Shown piece after piece: positions 13,599 to 28,607 of a stretch of DNA of 64,000 bases (its first letter is position 1; the number at the start of each line of letters is the position of its first letter). The DNA comes from Tyto alba (taxonomy: Eukaryota; Chordata; Aves; Strigiformes; Tytonidae). Location of the stretch: NCBI RefSeq assembly GCF_018691265.1, contig NW_024881279.1:5981243-6045242 (forward strand), in the 5' to 3' direction. Position numbers and translations under genes: made by a program. Below the pieces are notes generated by a model. The model searched no databases. It was not told the origin of the DNA and saw nothing but the letters and a program-made list of their open reading frames with translations.

Positions 13599-14662
13599 GA
13601 AGTTTCTCATAATTTAAATTTTTATTCAAAAACAAATGATTCCCTACAAAACTGGAGGAAGATGGAAGGATGGGCAGACACTGAGGATGGTATAAAGAGA
13701 ATAACTGAATTGGCCAGAAGCTAGAAAGTGCAGCTTTGATGCAATTGTAATTATGAAATAGGCAAATCTGTATTTCAATACTGCACTAACTATGGAGCAA
13801 TTAAAGCTACCTACTACACTTGATGACTTTGGATTATGATCACATGATAATAGAAGAATATAGATTTCCAGACCACTATAGTAAACTCAGAAGTTTGGGT
13901 AGGTCAGGTACCTTGAAATGAGCCCACTGACATCTGGATGTTTATCTGAACACCAATAGGTTACTAACTCTTTTGATATTAAAAAGTTATCAACATAAAT
14001 CTAACAAATTTCTAACAAGTAGTTAAGTCCAGAGAGAAAGGATTTCTCCAGAGACTGAAAGTAAATGATAAAATTTCCTTATAGCATAACTCCTATTAAG
14101 TGCCATCTTCCAGTGCTGAAGTATGTAACATCACTCATATTTTAAACACTTTGGGAGAGGGCGATGGTGCTTTTGAACACTATTTTTAAAAGGTCACGTG
14201 ATAAGCAAGTAAGTTCCTTGAAAGTCAACTCAAAAAGTAATTGCCTAGGTGACTCTGAGAGCTGCCATTAAACAAAAGGATGAGCACAAGCTGATAAACT
14301 GGATTCAATAGCTTCCATGAATCTGTCGCCTTTTAAAGAAACTATTGATCTTTACCATCAGACATCTAGACAATCAGTCATTCTTTGACAGTCACACATA
14401 TGCATGCAAGTAGTAATCATATTGTGCATTCTGTTCCCCAGCAAAATATTGATTTTAGGGGGGGGTTATTTTTTTACTTTTAGAGAGTTATCCAAAGATG
14501 ATCTTTTTTTAACATATTTTCATCACACATGCATTTGTAGAGCTCCTATGTGAAGAGGAAAAATATGCAGTGTTGTGTTTTTTTTTTAAATTTTCTTTTT
14601 ATTTTCTTTAAAGCTGTAAAATCTCAGGCCTGGCTGGCAGGCTAGTTTAAAAGAAACATTGA

Positions 14663-14682
14663 TTTTTTTTTTTTTTTTTTTT
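14663..14682. repeat. Poly-T run (20 T)
   Basis: Twenty consecutive T residues directly followed by AGGAAG. This resembles a polypyrimidine tract plus AG on the + strand, but no coding frame follows it. Confidence 0.8.
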
Positions 14683-17600
14683 AGGAAGTTTATTGAAGTT
14701 TTAAATACTTAACTGCTTTATTTCAATTCAATTATATTGAAATCACTGGTCTTAACAATTAGCCAAGTCAGAGTTATTTGCTTTTAAGAAAGATTTAAAA
14801 ATTATCTGCTCTATTGTCCTTCACAAAACATCAATATTATTTGTTGATGCATCCTTACATTACAGGAGCAACAGACAATTAATTGTCCACTCAAATCATT
14901 TAAAGCTAAAGATAGTATAGCTTCCAAGTATCCATAAAAAAAATCCACCAGAAAAACTGAAACATCGGGATTAAGGGTTGTGAATGTGGTTTCACTCAAG
15001 TGAAACTTTAGTTTGGAATGTGTTATTCTTTGTATGCAGACAAACTGTAGTAGGATGTATCTAACTTTTACTGGAATAGCTTCTTACCAATTAATAAAGT
15101 ATCTTGTTATATCCATAACTGGTTATTACATATCCCCCTATTGCTATTCTTGCAGTGGAACAGGACTCCGTTTATTATTGTTTTAATTGGCAAATTGAAG
15201 ATTTGTTTTGAGTTGTAATGCTTGCATACTCCTTGGGTGCACTGATAACTTGTTATATATTTGCTGCAGTTTATCCAATATGCAGATGAAGCAAAACATT
15301 TCTATGTGTTCTTTCCAAGTGATGTTGATTCAGGCAGGATTTTGAGCTTTGATTTTTGCCATTAAAAGTAGCTGACTTGAATGAGAGAAAAAGTGTTGAG
15401 GAGAAAGAATGACCAGAAAATATACTGAGAACAGCTTCTGGTTTCAGAGAAGTGTTTTGAATTTCGAGAAAAAATATTTTGAGGCTATTCTGTTTTCCAA
15501 GGATTATCAGTTTTAGAGTCACAGTGTATTGAAAGGTTTCTTACATAGTTTTTCTAAGATCTTGACCACCTTAAGTCAAAGATAAAACTAGAATCTCAAA
15601 ATGGATGTCTTAAAATAAATCTGTGGCTTTGCTTCATATCTTTGTTCCTTTAATTTCATGAGATATCTAGATAAAAATATTTCCTTTTATAAAATGAATT
15701 CTTAGACCACAAGAGCTGTAAGCATATTTTTATCCCTTATGTGTAAGGAACACATCAGTCAGAATCAAGAAAACTATTGAACAAACTTTCTAAAGACTAA
15801 TTTTGCAGCCCTGTTTACATTAAAAGTTTAATCTTAAAGCAATCCTTCCAGTATTAGAATCTGCTGACTAACATTTGTAACTTAATACTTTTGAAGCTTT
15901 AAGATAACAAAGGAAATACATTCCCTAAACCTAATCTGGGATAAACATAAAATTTGATCATCAGACACTATTTGTGGGAGAGATTCTAACCCCCCAATAG
16001 CAAGATCATTCATGAGAGGCAACAAGGTATAATAAATAATTGCTCATGTTGCAGCACAATTATGTGTTTCTCTCTTTATTTAGTGTAGTTTTATATGTTT
16101 ATTTTTGTGTTTCTCTAAACAACTGTCAAGGAAAGATCCACATCAATAAATATACAATCAATATTGACCTTGGGTCACTTAGTTTCGATAAGACAGCCTG
16201 CTACAAGCTATTCTAATTGAACTCTCAGCACCCAAACTATACCTTCTGTTCAAGGATGATAAATAATTCAGGTGAAATCTCAGTTAATTTAAACACAGTA
16301 CTGTATAGGACTGAGATTTATTTTCTGAGAGAAAAGGTTTTTATCAATAAAAGTGGACTTAAAGCCAGAGAGATTGGTCTTTGGGGTGCAAAATATTTTT
16401 TCACAGTAAAATTCTAGAGAAAATACAGAGTGAAATTCTGAGGGATACTCTCTAATAATTATATCTTCTGCAGGACAGCTATATCTCCAGGGAATGAACC
16501 AAACATATAACAGAAGATACTTTCAGAATGTAGCTTAAGGTGGTGAGGCTTCTCATTTTGCATTTTTCCTATTAGAAACATTTTATATTTTTTTTATCAT
16601 TTAAATAAAACGTGTTAGGATTTGGTCTTGTGGCATTCCAGATAAAGGGCCAGACCCTTTAACATAAGAATGGAAAAGGCTGGGCCCTGGAAATGGTGCT
16701 ATGTTGGAGCTGATCTTCAAATTTGCTCCAAGACAAGATCCAAAGTAGGCAACAAATGCAGTGTGTAGATAGCCTCAGTGTACAGCTACCATGAGACAAC
16801 AACAAAAAAAAAGGCAAGCGCTCAGGAAGGATGTGAGAAAATCCTGCTGCAATCAGAGCAGCAGAGAGGGCCTGAGGTCCACAGGTGTAATTCCTGATGG
16901 GGAAAGTCTGTTCTACTGTTTAATCCCATTTCACAGGATTGAAGGTCATTATTTTAAATAATTTAAATTGGCATTTAATTGTAAAACTCTTCAAAAGGAA
17001 CTCTGCCATCAGAGTTGGATAAGGTAAGGTGTTCTGTATAAGTGTCTGAATTCTAGATACACCCAGGAAGAAGGTGAAACAATCTTTTCCACACTTAGCT
17101 ATAAAAGGGGCTCAAACCTGTGACTGCATTTACTGTCTGACACTTTTGTTGTAAGTTGTTCTCTTGGAGCTTTCTTGCTGTATAATTCAAAATTGATCAA
17201 AACAAAAATAGTGGATGGGAAAGGCCATAAATCTCAACCCTCTGTACAAGACCATGATCATATTTCTAAGAAAGAAGACCAAGAAAATGTAGAGATTGTG
17301 CCCTGATGTGGCCTTGTTAGTGCAGGAGTACTCCTACCCATGCACCCAGGTGCAGAATATGGGACGGGAAATGCACCATTTGTGCCAAATTGTTACATGA
17401 CCTCATGTGCAGAGCCCCTGTCCCCACGCTCAGTGCTTTGGGAAAAGATTATGATTTAGCAGTGTAATAGGTAAAATTACATGTCCTGAAGCAAGTATAA
17501 TTCTGAAGATCTTCAGACCTCCAGGGTAGGGACCTGTGTTCCTGACCAGACAAGAACATTGGGATGCTCTCGTGTAGTGGTAAACATTCTTACTTGGCCC

Positions 17601-18347
17601 AGTGAAGATTTTATTTTGTATAAATGCACAGCAGCAAAGGAAATGTACAGTAAGCCTTCATTTCAGGTATTTCAGAAAACATTGGTATTAACTTTTTCAT
17701 ATTATATCTAGGATTCAAGGGTATGCACTGAGTTTTTTGACCAGAAGATCCTCCACAATAAAATAATGAGATGTGCAACTTGAAATGATCTCAGCTGTCC
17801 TGCTGTTACTAGAGATGAGACCCATGTAAACATGAATATGTAAATGTCTCAACTATAATATAAAAACTGAGATTTTAAAGAAGTTATTATTTATTTATTT
17901 TACTAAAAAAGTGAGGAAGATTTTTTTCTGCTCTAGTCTCACATTTTCATCCCAGAACAGCAGAAGCTGAGCAAGATAGATGGGTTCTCTTGAGAGCAAA
18001 CAAACGAGTTGTTACACATAAATAGAAAATAATAATGTAATGTCCAAGAGAAATAAAACTCACCTCATCCCTGAAACTAGTAAGTACAACCAGTCCTCTA
18101 TTACAATTTCTTGGGAGGAAAATCACCATTACTGAAAAAAGATTTTCTTGGGGACTTTTGCAATGTTTGACCCTTTGATCTAACATTTCAACTACGATCT
18201 TTAAAGCTATGAAAGAATCGCACAGTAATTTCCATTATGTGTTGTACTCATGAGTTATAACAGTGTAGGGCCTGCTCATATACTGCAAGATGAAGACTAT
18301 TTTATAAATGTCAGTGGTCTAACACAATAAAATATTAACTTTAGCAC

Positions 18348-18425
18348 ATACATTAATACATTAGTTATATATTAAATGTATTATTAATGTATTAAATACA
18401 TTATTTATTATATTAAAATACATTA
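18348..18425. repeat. AT-rich palindromic low-complexity repeat
   Basis: ATTAAAT, ACATTA and AATGTATTA units alternate in both orientations (for example ATTAAATGTATT and AATGTATTAAATACATT), giving a short self-complementary AT-rich patch. No element family was recognised. Confidence 0.65.
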
Positions 18426-21400
18426 CCCAGGATACCAATAACTTGCAGCAGTTCTTCATATTTTTTATTACTTAAAACTCTTGGTGACCCTATTAATTTT
18501 GATTAGATGTCATCCATAGCTGTCTGTACATTCAAATATGTGTGAAGGAAATCAATTTTGAAGACAGAAATAGCCCTTACTTAAATATAGATTGATTGAC
18601 TATCATTTGATTCTGTGTACTAAGTACAGTTCTTCTGGAGTCCCCAACAGGCATCTGTCACAAGTAGTTCAGGGCCTGGGCCCAGGTTTGTAGTCTTTCC
18701 TGGCATAAAGGTTAGTTAAGTGGTCTGTGCCAAGTCGGAGAAGAATTTTTGTTTAACAGATGTATCTCCAATGGAGATACAGGTGACTTGTATGCTTAAC
18801 TTATACCCTGTACTGGAGATAGAGTGGAGGTGTACGCATGTCTCCAGACGTTGCCTGGACTCACCTGTTACATCCCATTTTTTTTCTCATTCTCTGTAAG
18901 CTACACAGATGAATAAGAAACTGACTCTTCTCAGCTCTGGTATTCATAGAGCTGCATGTTTCTGCACAGTGTTTTGGGCAAATGTTTTGTTTGACAAGTA
19001 TGTGTTTTCATTTCTTCCAGTAAAAACTTGACTATCTCAGGAGGAATAAAATATTTTCTGGCCTGTCTTTCAAAACAGAGAATGCACCTAAGCAAAGGTG
19101 TGGCATGCTCTGCTAAAATCTTTCTCCTAGTTATAGAGGCTTAACCTTTATATCCCTTGAGACTGAGGAGATATCTTGCAACGTATTTTATGCTGTGTGT
19201 TCTCTGACTCCTTGGTTAATATTGTTACACTTCCTACAAAAATGCGTAAATATTAATGAAAGCCTGTGTTAGGGTCTGTTTGGGCTGTCTTCCAACTTTT
19301 CTATCCAGCTGGCAATAGAAAAATTATCTGTCTGGCCTTTTGGATTAATCAATATTTAAGTGTCTTATGCAAATTGGAAAAGTTTCAACGGGCAAATAAA
19401 CTTTTAATTCCAAGGCAAAGCAGGAGTCTGAAACCTGTCAGAGAATGCCTTTAACCACAAGTGGGAATAAATCTGCTATTGTGTGCTGACCCTAGCTGCA
19501 TACTACTCACATCTCTGCTTCAGCTACTGAGCCAACTAACCAGAAAAGCTGAAGACTCCTGCAGTGTTAGTTGTTGGCATAAATATCATAATGTAGTACT
19601 TTTTAAATTTTTTTTTTTAACTGGAATTTTGCTCTGCTAGTTTTCTTCTTTGCCTTACCATTGCCATTACTCAGGGTTAATCATGTTTTGCTTTTTGAGT
19701 AGTTCTGGGATGTGGAAAAGTTGCAAAATCCATCCCTTAGGAGTTGCATTGAAATGTTATCTCCTTTTTAAATACTATATTGTTAAAAAAAACCTCAACC
19801 CACAAACAATAAACCAAACTATATTTATGGTTTCTTCTACCTTCAGGAATTCCTAAGCAACATGACTTCTTGACAGATCTATAACAAGAACTCAGCTTAT
19901 ATACCCAAAGACAATTTTTAAATCACATCTTCGATTCCTATGATTTTTCAGACCTGTTTTGACACTGCTTATCTTTGGTACTGTCAGCTACCTCAGCATC
20001 TCAAGAGGTAGTGTCTAGAACTGATACAGTATTTCCATGTCATCAGAGTCATTCCTCACTTATCACTATGGCAGTATGAATGAAAAATAGATGAACAATA
20101 ACAGGCCTATCAAGTAATAGTTGTGCCACTCATGAAATCTTATCTTCAGCTGGTCAAGGTTCTTTACTGATAAGCGTTTTGACTGTTGACCTCTGGTATA
20201 CTTCATATGGCTTTAAGACATTGATTACCATGTGTCAGATGAGCACGGGAGACTTAAGTTGTATTTTTCCCAGCTGGGATATTCATGTTGTCTTCGTAGA
20301 TCTACAGAGTAAATTATCTTCCATTTCTAAAGCATTTTCATAATACTGCAATATCCCCAATGAGGGCCATGTGAGTAATTCAACTTAAGTCCGAAAATGC
20401 TTTGCAAATTGTAAGTATTTTTAAGATAATTAAGCTTGCTAGAAGCTTTCCACTTTTTAGGGTGGTGGGTTTTTTTTAATCATAGCAAGTGGACTAATTG
20501 GTCACAAAGTGGAGAATAGTCATACAATTGTATTAGGCTTGTTCATGTTGCTTGCATCCCCTGTCAGCTGTAGGCCAAATGCCAAAATCTTAGAATCACA
20601 CATGTGGAATTGGAAAATATAGATAAATCTGCAGTGCCTCCACTGATAATTAGGTTGGAATGAGCAAATATTGTCTGAGCAGCAAACTAACGAGGCTCGG
20701 TTTCCTACAGATTTGTGCCATGTGAAAGCTTTTCCAGCTTTCGTGAAGCCTCAGGCGCATGAATAATAGATGTGTTCATACCACAGCCTCTCCCTTAGTA
20801 TTCTATTAGGGGCAGTTAGAAAAGCTCTCTTCCCATCCATCTCTCATGTTGGGATGCAGTTATCTTTGAGACCCCCTACCTCTCCATTACACTGATTTAA
20901 AATCAGTCGGTGTATTCAGAACTTTGTGGTGAAGGCATTTATAGACTTGTACACAAACCCTAACACAGAAAGGACATATAAACAGTGTATGCTTAGGAAA
21001 CTAGACTAAAAATTTAGTGTAGTTATGAAAAATTATTATTTCTTTTATACCTGATGAGGTCTATTTCAACTCTTAATCCTATTATATAAAGTAAATGACT
21101 GGTTTATCTGCTGCTATGTATCCTCTTGTTACCTTAGGAAGGATTGGGTTCACTATAAAAATTGTCTCCATTTGTTCTATGTTGAAATGTTACAGAATGG
21201 GAGATCTGTACTCTCAGTAACAACTGAAAGTGCTCTCTGGAGGTCATATTAAAGGATGTTAAGTAGTGATAGCATTACTGAAGAGGTGCAACTGTCTGTC
21301 TCTGAGGACAGAGAAAAACTGAGTGTTTTTAAATCCCTCTTAGTGTCTTCCCTGAAATAATGAAATTTAACTACAAATTTTTCTTCCTTCTTCATTGCCT

Positions 21401-23865
21401 TATGGCAGTCACAATCCCTCCACCATTCAAGAATTTTGCTTACCCAGATGTCAGCTCTCTTCTAAGAATTCTGCAGAATAACCTCCAGAAGCTGCCACTC
21501 TCTGAACATCTTCTGATGCAATCTGCTTGATGGAGAAATTTAAATCTATAGTTTTCCTGCACTCATTTGGAAAGAACCATTTCACATGTTATTAACAAAT
21601 ACTCTTGTCCAGAACCCTAGGCTTTAAAGATGGAGTTGTCTGTGGACTTTCTACGTAATCAGATCAAATATACTTAGTCTTTGAATTTCCTGACATAACT
21701 ACATAACCTACAATACTTTTCAGTTGTGTCACTGTGACACCATGGAGCATTTGAGCTATTGAATGGACTATAGATAACTTCAGTTCTAGTTAGAGAAATA
21801 AGTACCTTCAAAAAAACCTTTATAAATGCAGCTGAGAGTGCATATTGTTTCATTCTTTGCATAAACTTTATCATGTTTTATTTTTCTACCACTATTACTT
21901 TAGTAACTTAATTTCATTCCATGAGTCTTCACTGTAAGTTATTATTAATGGCTATTACACTGGCAAATTAATTTGGATACAGTTATTTCCTTCTAATACA
22001 AACAAGATTTGATTAATAAGAAACATTAGGAATATATAATATGCCTATTATTACAGTTGTGTATTTGCCAGTGTATATTGATATCTGGAAGTGGCATTGT
22101 TTGTTTTTGCTCATGCATGCATTTGTTTCACTTACATTCAGCTTTTTAAGTAACAGAAAATTGCTTAAGCAAGTAGGGAAGCAGCAGTAAATAAAAAAAT
22201 AGAGCTGGTGATTGTCAGGTGAGTCTGTTACATTCTAAGGTATGTTCAATAGGTATGGATACCATGAGAAAACCCAGTTATTTCCATAGTGTTTTGGAAG
22301 TTGGATGCTGTTCCTTTTCTGAATTTGCGCCAGTGTCAGTGATGGCATATTGATGTGCTAATGCTAACACTCACTGGTGCCTCCTGGTTTGAAAAGGTGT
22401 CAGTGAGTAAGACAACATTCAGATAAGTACATAAATAGTTGTCCTGCCTGTTTATAGAAAGTCTGAGTTATGAGAAAGAAATGGATTATGTATATCAAAG
22501 AGAGTGCCTGGAGTTGAAGCTGTAAACTGCTTCAAGTTCAGCCCACCCCTCTACCTTCATACCTTTCTAACACAGTTAAATCATACTGCACTATTTTTAT
22601 GTTTGCCCTGTGCCCAGCTTTCCCCCCCCGCCCCAGATATCTGGTTTTGATTTGTAAGAAAATGTCAAATATGCAGAGTTCCTCCCGTGGAAATACTCTA
22701 AGCATTTTTTTTTTTAACAAGAACATTGCAAAGCTTGAAACTCAGCATAAAAATTGTCCGTATGGTTTGTGGGAAGAGAAGGTAAAAATAAACACTCGTG
22801 ACATCCCTTTCCAGTGTTCCTGGTTAGAATCTTCAATAATTTTAGAACAGTCTAATGAGGACTTGACCCTTTACAACATCTTTACATGCTCTCTCTCTCT
22901 CAGCAAGCACTGAACAAACCATGTGTAAACACCAGGCAAAATAAAAAATTGTGGCAGGGATTCAAGGAATGCCACATCCCTGTAAATTTTATGTACACCA
23001 CATAGCCTTAACAGGTTCGGGTAAAACAATGATATTCTGTCCTTTTCTGGTGTGAATATATGGGTATTCCAATATATGCCACCAAGCACCTATTAACAGC
23101 CAAACTGAGTGAAAACTTACTGATATTTGTCAGTAGGAAAGTCCAGTTAAGATGAGAAGGGTTCTGGGAATTTCAGAATTGCAAAATCAAAGCAATATAA
23201 ACTGGAGGATTTGCCTGCAATCCAGTGAACACTGCAAGAAGGACAAGTGAGCTCCGCCCTGGTTACCCTGTAGATATTGCAAGCTTTGCAACATTCATTC
23301 AGAGTGTTCATCAAAAAGAAACAAAGATGCTCTAAAGGCAAAGATCCGATTCTCCCCTTCTCATGATTCTAACTATTGTGTGCAAAAGCAAAACTTCAGT
23401 CTTTCCTTCTTAAGGCCTCAGCTGAAATATAACCACCTTTCGGATATTCTCGTTCTCAACCCATAAAGTATTTACCTTTGTGGTTAGTTTTGTTTAGCAG
23501 GCTGACACATACAACTTCCTTTCAAGGTCTTTCCTCTAATATTTGTTGGTTCACCTACTGCTATCATTATGATAAGCCTCCAGAGCCAGCTACATTTTTA
23601 TCCTGACCTGTTGCATGGATAATGCAGTGACATGGCTTTCAAGCACACCACTTCGACTGTTAGAGAGGTACAAGCTAATATATACCTCAGCACAGTATGT
23701 TACAAATCTCTTGATGTGTGATTTATAGGGTGACAAAAATTGTCTGCTGTGGACTTCCCTTCCACTTGAAATTCTTGAGCATGGTGCTTTAACTGAAGTG
23801 TTTGTTGGTTTTGTGGATTTTTTTGATTTTGCATAATTTGAAACAGCCTTGAAATTTCTGTGGGG

Positions 23866-23882
23866 AAAAAAAAAAAAAAAAA
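23866..23882. repeat. Poly-A run (17 A)
   Basis: Seventeen A residues after GGGG and before GGTACC. Simple sequence; no retroposed body was recognised upstream. Confidence 0.75.
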
Positions 23883-26800
23883 GGTACCAGAGCCAGAAAT
23901 CACCTGAAACCAGACTGAGGCATTTAAAAGTACTGCTTGGAAAAGTTGTCATCTTTATTTCTTCCCTCTATCCCGCAACTGGCATATGTAAACACTGTCA
24001 GAGTTTCCTACCCAGAAAATACAGCAACATGAGGACCAAAGGTCCCTGTTCAGTAACACCGTTCAGAGACTGGATGGCCACTTCAGCGTGTTCTCTGCAG
24101 CACCAAGACATGAGTAGAATCTAATGTGCAGAAAAGAATAATAATACATATGTATGTTCTAGGCACTGTGTGAATTCGTGATGCATTAAGGAGAATTACA
24201 AGGAAATATAAAGGATCAACTTCCTTGGTGTCTTCTGCTTATATTGGCCTGTTCCTGATAAAAACAAAGATACTGTTTTCTTGTGTTAGTAGACCAGTGA
24301 CTGTTGTTTATAAATTCCTTGTGAGACTTGAACAGGCACATTGTACAGGTAAGTTTGGCTCTTTAGGTACATAGAAATATTATGCTGGGTGTTACATTAT
24401 ATATTTTTCTATGTGATAGTGAATTATTATTAATTGTAAGTCAAGACATAGTTTTAAGCAAAGAAAAAACTTTCTACCTATGCCTCATTACCCATAATGA
24501 TAGAGAATACGTATGCCCATTTTGAGCTCGTGAATTTTCTGTTACTAAACTCAAGAGTGCTAGAGACTTCTTCCTGCTCATCTTCCTTTCAGACAAAAGT
24601 CCAGTGGATATGACATTTTCCCGAGGAGCAAGTGGTGTGATTTGAATCCTATTAGATGGAGATGAACCTGAATTCCTCTCAGTGGTTCTTCCCCTCCTCA
24701 ATGGTTTTGCAGAGGGGTCTGAAATCACCTATTGGTCCTGACCCTGTAGCAAATTACAGAAACACCTCTATGCCCTGAAAAGTACATAGAGTACCATCAG
24801 GGCTTCAGCTCTTCTCAGCATTACCAAAGGAGATTCAGTGGGGAGGGAAAGATACCAGGAGGCAGAGAGATCCCACCTAAAATGTTGATCAGTGCAGTTC
24901 CTGATCCAGTTTACCACATAGCCAGCTGTGCGAGTGCTTGTGCTGTGGCAGTGAAGCGTCGATGTAGGAGAAATAATGACAAAGAGGGTGGGGATGATTT
25001 TTTTTTCAGCTTATGCCAGGTGCAAGCAGCTGTGAAAATATGGCCCACCCTTGCCAGTAAGGAAGCATGTATTGCCATTCCCTCCCCAATACAATGCTGT
25101 CTTGCAATGTCTTCACACCTGTTCCTTGTATTTCAGAGGGTACCACTGACTCTGCAGGAAGTCAATGCTCTGACTGTAATACAGAGTCATGGTTGTTCAA
25201 CATATAGCTTTGAGAAGTACAGTGCATCATGAATAAAGAAGATGGAGGATTTATTCTAAAAGTTACAGCATGTGGTTAATCCTTTTTGCCACTGATGATA
25301 TCTATGAATCTGTTTGTCTGTTTTGGCTAATCTGTGTAGGTATTTGTATTATGAACATCACTGTGCTGTCTCAGTGTTTGCATATCTGTTGTATATTAAG
25401 GAAGAAACATCTCTAATTTAATTAGTTCAATTTATGGCATGAATGAATTGAGGATTTATTATATGATAGATGCTTATTTAAGAGAGATTTAGTTATTCAT
25501 TTCTACATTTGGGTAAGAGTAACACAACTTCAACAGATATACATTCCTATTAAATTTATAGGTATTAGTTTCTTCCAGTGAGCTGTATAAAAATCTGATG
25601 AAATAAAAATCTAATGCAGACACAGTAAATTACTCTGCTCCCACCTCACACCAGGATTGAGCTCAGGAATGATTAATGTGCTATAGATTTCTATAGCAGG
25701 TCAGAAGAAGCAAAGAAAATGATCCACTCGCTCTCACCAGGACACTACAGCTCTAGTGTTTAAACTGTTCATCCGTGCATTGGCTGTCAGAAGGATACAA
25801 AACAAGAAACCAGAAAAGCATTTATCCTTATTCTGTGTAAAGGAGGAAGAGGATGACTATTAAATTATGTAATGGAAAGGCTAAACCTCTGCAATTTGTA
25901 TTTGATCTAAAAACAACTATTATCTAAGAAAAATGGATCAAATTCTACTTTTGTTGATGTCATTACTATGCTGTAGTGTTAACTAGGAAGCATGAGTGCA
26001 ACTGCAGAAGCTTTCTCAGTATGTTTCATTGGGTGTATAGAACACAGTGTTATCGATTAAGAGAAAATGACAAGAATTAAATGGGTGATGATTGGGACAA
26101 AGAGACTGTTTTCTGTTTTTTCCACACTTCAACTCATGATCTCTCTCTCCTGGTGTCTTGGATGTATTGTGACAGCATTTTTCATGAGAAGTTGCTTAGC
26201 CTGGATTTTAAAGCAGAAGAAGCTTTTCACTTCTAAATTAATGTGTTTCACTTCAAGACATACCTGGGACATACCCTGTGCTGGGAGAACTGGAACTGTT
26301 CTTGCGCCTGTCTGACAGTCCTTCTACAGTAGAGACTTCAGTTTCTGTTGTGGCTTTTTTTTTCTTCTACAGAGTGATTGTCTATAGGGGAAGTTAATGT
26401 ACTGTAAGTTTGTGTGGGAGTAGGCTCTTTGTGCTCAGGAAATATATAAGATAGGTTATTCTGGTAAGGACAGCTGGGTGGGTTTTCCTGAGGGAGTAGT
26501 TGTGTTGTATGCAGACAAGACTTCAATTCACTTGATGGATAGCCACAACTGAAATGTGCTTTTGGAAATATTAGAAGAAACAATAACTTATCTTTTCTCA
26601 AAATACCCCAGTTTTGTTTCTCAAGCCAAGATACATTAGGCTATCTAGGTGGTCATTAACTGTGCGGATTTGTTGGAACGGTATACCAGTCACTGCCTCT
26701 TAAGCATGATTTTCTCTCTATTAGTAATGATCCCACTCCCCACACCCAACTTGAATTAGGAATGAACAAACATCTGAAAGTAAAATAAAGCTCTGCATGA

Positions 26801-27517
26801 AGCATAACAGAACTCAAGTACAAGGAAAACTGAAGTAGACTCAACTTGAAAATGATTGCAAAGAGCATGGAGAACCCATTTGGAAAAAAAATATTTGCAA
26901 ACAACTCACTTTCTCACACATTCAAGTCCAGTCAGCAGCCAGGCTACAGCAAAGCAATGAATCTCCAGAGCTTCTGTGCTGTGTATTCATGTCTGTGCTC
27001 AAGAGAGGCTGCCAACATCACTACTGATTGTGCTGTCCATTCCAAAGTACACTATATATGTCACAAGTTTGGGCCAGTCAAATCAGCTAATACTGAATAC
27101 AGGACAAGTGACAGAGCTCACTAGCAAGATTGAGAAGGAAGGTTGTTAGTTTCTTTCAAATATTTTCTACAAAAGAAAGACAAGTTCCTTGACCAATACA
27201 TGTTAGGTAGTGATGGGAAGGAATTTGATTTGCAGGGGTTGTTTGTATTTTGGATGAAAATCCATGGATAAAAAAAACCAAACCATAAAACCACCACTCC
27301 CCAGGCAGGTTCCTAGGGCAACAACTACCTTACATTTTTCAAATATGCAAGACAGAATTGTCATAACAGAGCCTTATAGCAATAAGGCAAACTTTAAAAT
27401 AACGTTACAGACTGTAGTATTACTGCATAATGAGGCAGACAGTAATTTTGAAAATAACTTTAAAAGGTCAATTTTTCCCTTTTGTGCATGGGAAATGTGC
27501 CAGATTTCCCAGTACTC

Positions 27518-27600
27518 ATAGATTCATAGACTTCGCAGTCACAGTGGTCTGTTAGAATACTTTAGTCTCATTTCCTGCGTTATTCTTTGACAGAAGGAGC
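27518..27600 (-). mobile_element. CR1-family LINE 3' end fragment (decayed)
   Basis: The sequence begins CTCATAGATTCATAGACT and continues with a diverged form of the old amniote CR1 3' end read in reverse (tcatagattcatagactttaaggtcagaagg... catctagtctgacctcctgcac...). The duplicated CATAGA motif is the reverse complement of the terminal TCTATG/ATTCTATG repeat typical of CR1. Only the last ~80 bases can be followed; nothing coding remains. Confidence 0.6.
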
Positions 27601-28607
27601 AGAATTCTTCAACATTTTTTCTAATGTCATTATGTATTTGTTTATTTATATTGAAATGTTATTGTTGATCTCAAGTCAGGAGTGGAGTTTCTTCATGCTG
27701 GATCAAACAAAAACAAAACAAAAAGAAGAATCCAGAATATCCAAGATATTGTATGAGTCTCTGTGTCTAGTATGATAATTACTTTTTTCCATTGAATGAG
27801 CAGTCAGTGTTTTGTCTGTCACAGATGCTCTATTTTTTTGTTTCCCAAGATCATACTCTAGTTTTCAAGACATTTCCTTAGGGTTCAAGGTGTGTCTGCT
27901 TTTGAGTTTGAGTTGCTTTATATCAAATTGCCACTATTCTTTTAATGTAGGATAGCCCATATCTGATTGAAATGACCCTAATTTTCCATTTCTTGCTATT
28001 TGAATGTTACTTCTGATCATCACAGTGCCTGAAGTCTACCTCTAACTATATTTGGAAAGAGTTTATGACTATCTGACTTGCTTATAAAGATAGTGCTTCT
28101 CCCTCTTCTTTTTTCATTTCAGAATAAGTTATTTCTTTACTTCATTCATTGCTTTTGACAGGGCAGAAATTTCATAATCTTCTGTAACCTAAAAGATCAA
28201 TAACTATTCTGTGTGCTATTAATAATAAGTTGATCAAGTGCAACTGCCTTCAGAGTCTTTCACAGAAGTGCACAATGCTATACAGGTGTCTGTGTTTCCC
28301 CACCAGGTTCCATCCTGTTTAACTGTTTCTAGGTTTGTGGCATATTTCACATTTCTGCTTCCAGTTTTTCTAATTAGGGCTGTGACTAAACTGTGTATCA
28401 GAGTATATAATTTCTATCTTGATTGTCTGTGTGTATGTGTAAGAGAGAGAAGCAATGCTTCAATCTGTGCACTGGCATTTCTTGCAGTCATAGTAAAAGA
28501 AAGTAGCACTAGATTTCAATGTAGCCCTGTTTTGTTAGAGCACATGTATCTCCATGTGAGAAAATAGCAAATTCATTGAGAGAATAGCTCTGTATTTGAT
28601 ATGTAAT

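Larger units (their letters stand above)
8981..27517 (+). other. SPOCK1: Intron sequence, no gene recognised
   Basis: AT-rich intronic DNA. It holds a T run (14663-14682), an AT-rich palindromic repeat patch (18348-18425), an A run (23866-23882), an open frame of doubtful meaning at 24474-24728 (minus), and otherwise non-coding sequence. Short open frames throughout lack splice context or coding character. Confidence 0.55.

Noticed and set aside
16640..16660. AAGGGCCAGACCCTT inverted repeat as a regulatory or transposon terminal motif
   Set aside because: It is short and isolated, with no partner repeat or target duplication. It is likely to be chance.
22888..22902. CT-rich stretch TCTCTCTCTCTCAG as a splice acceptor on the + strand
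   Set aside because: No extended open frame or recognisable exon follows it. It is a short simple repeat.
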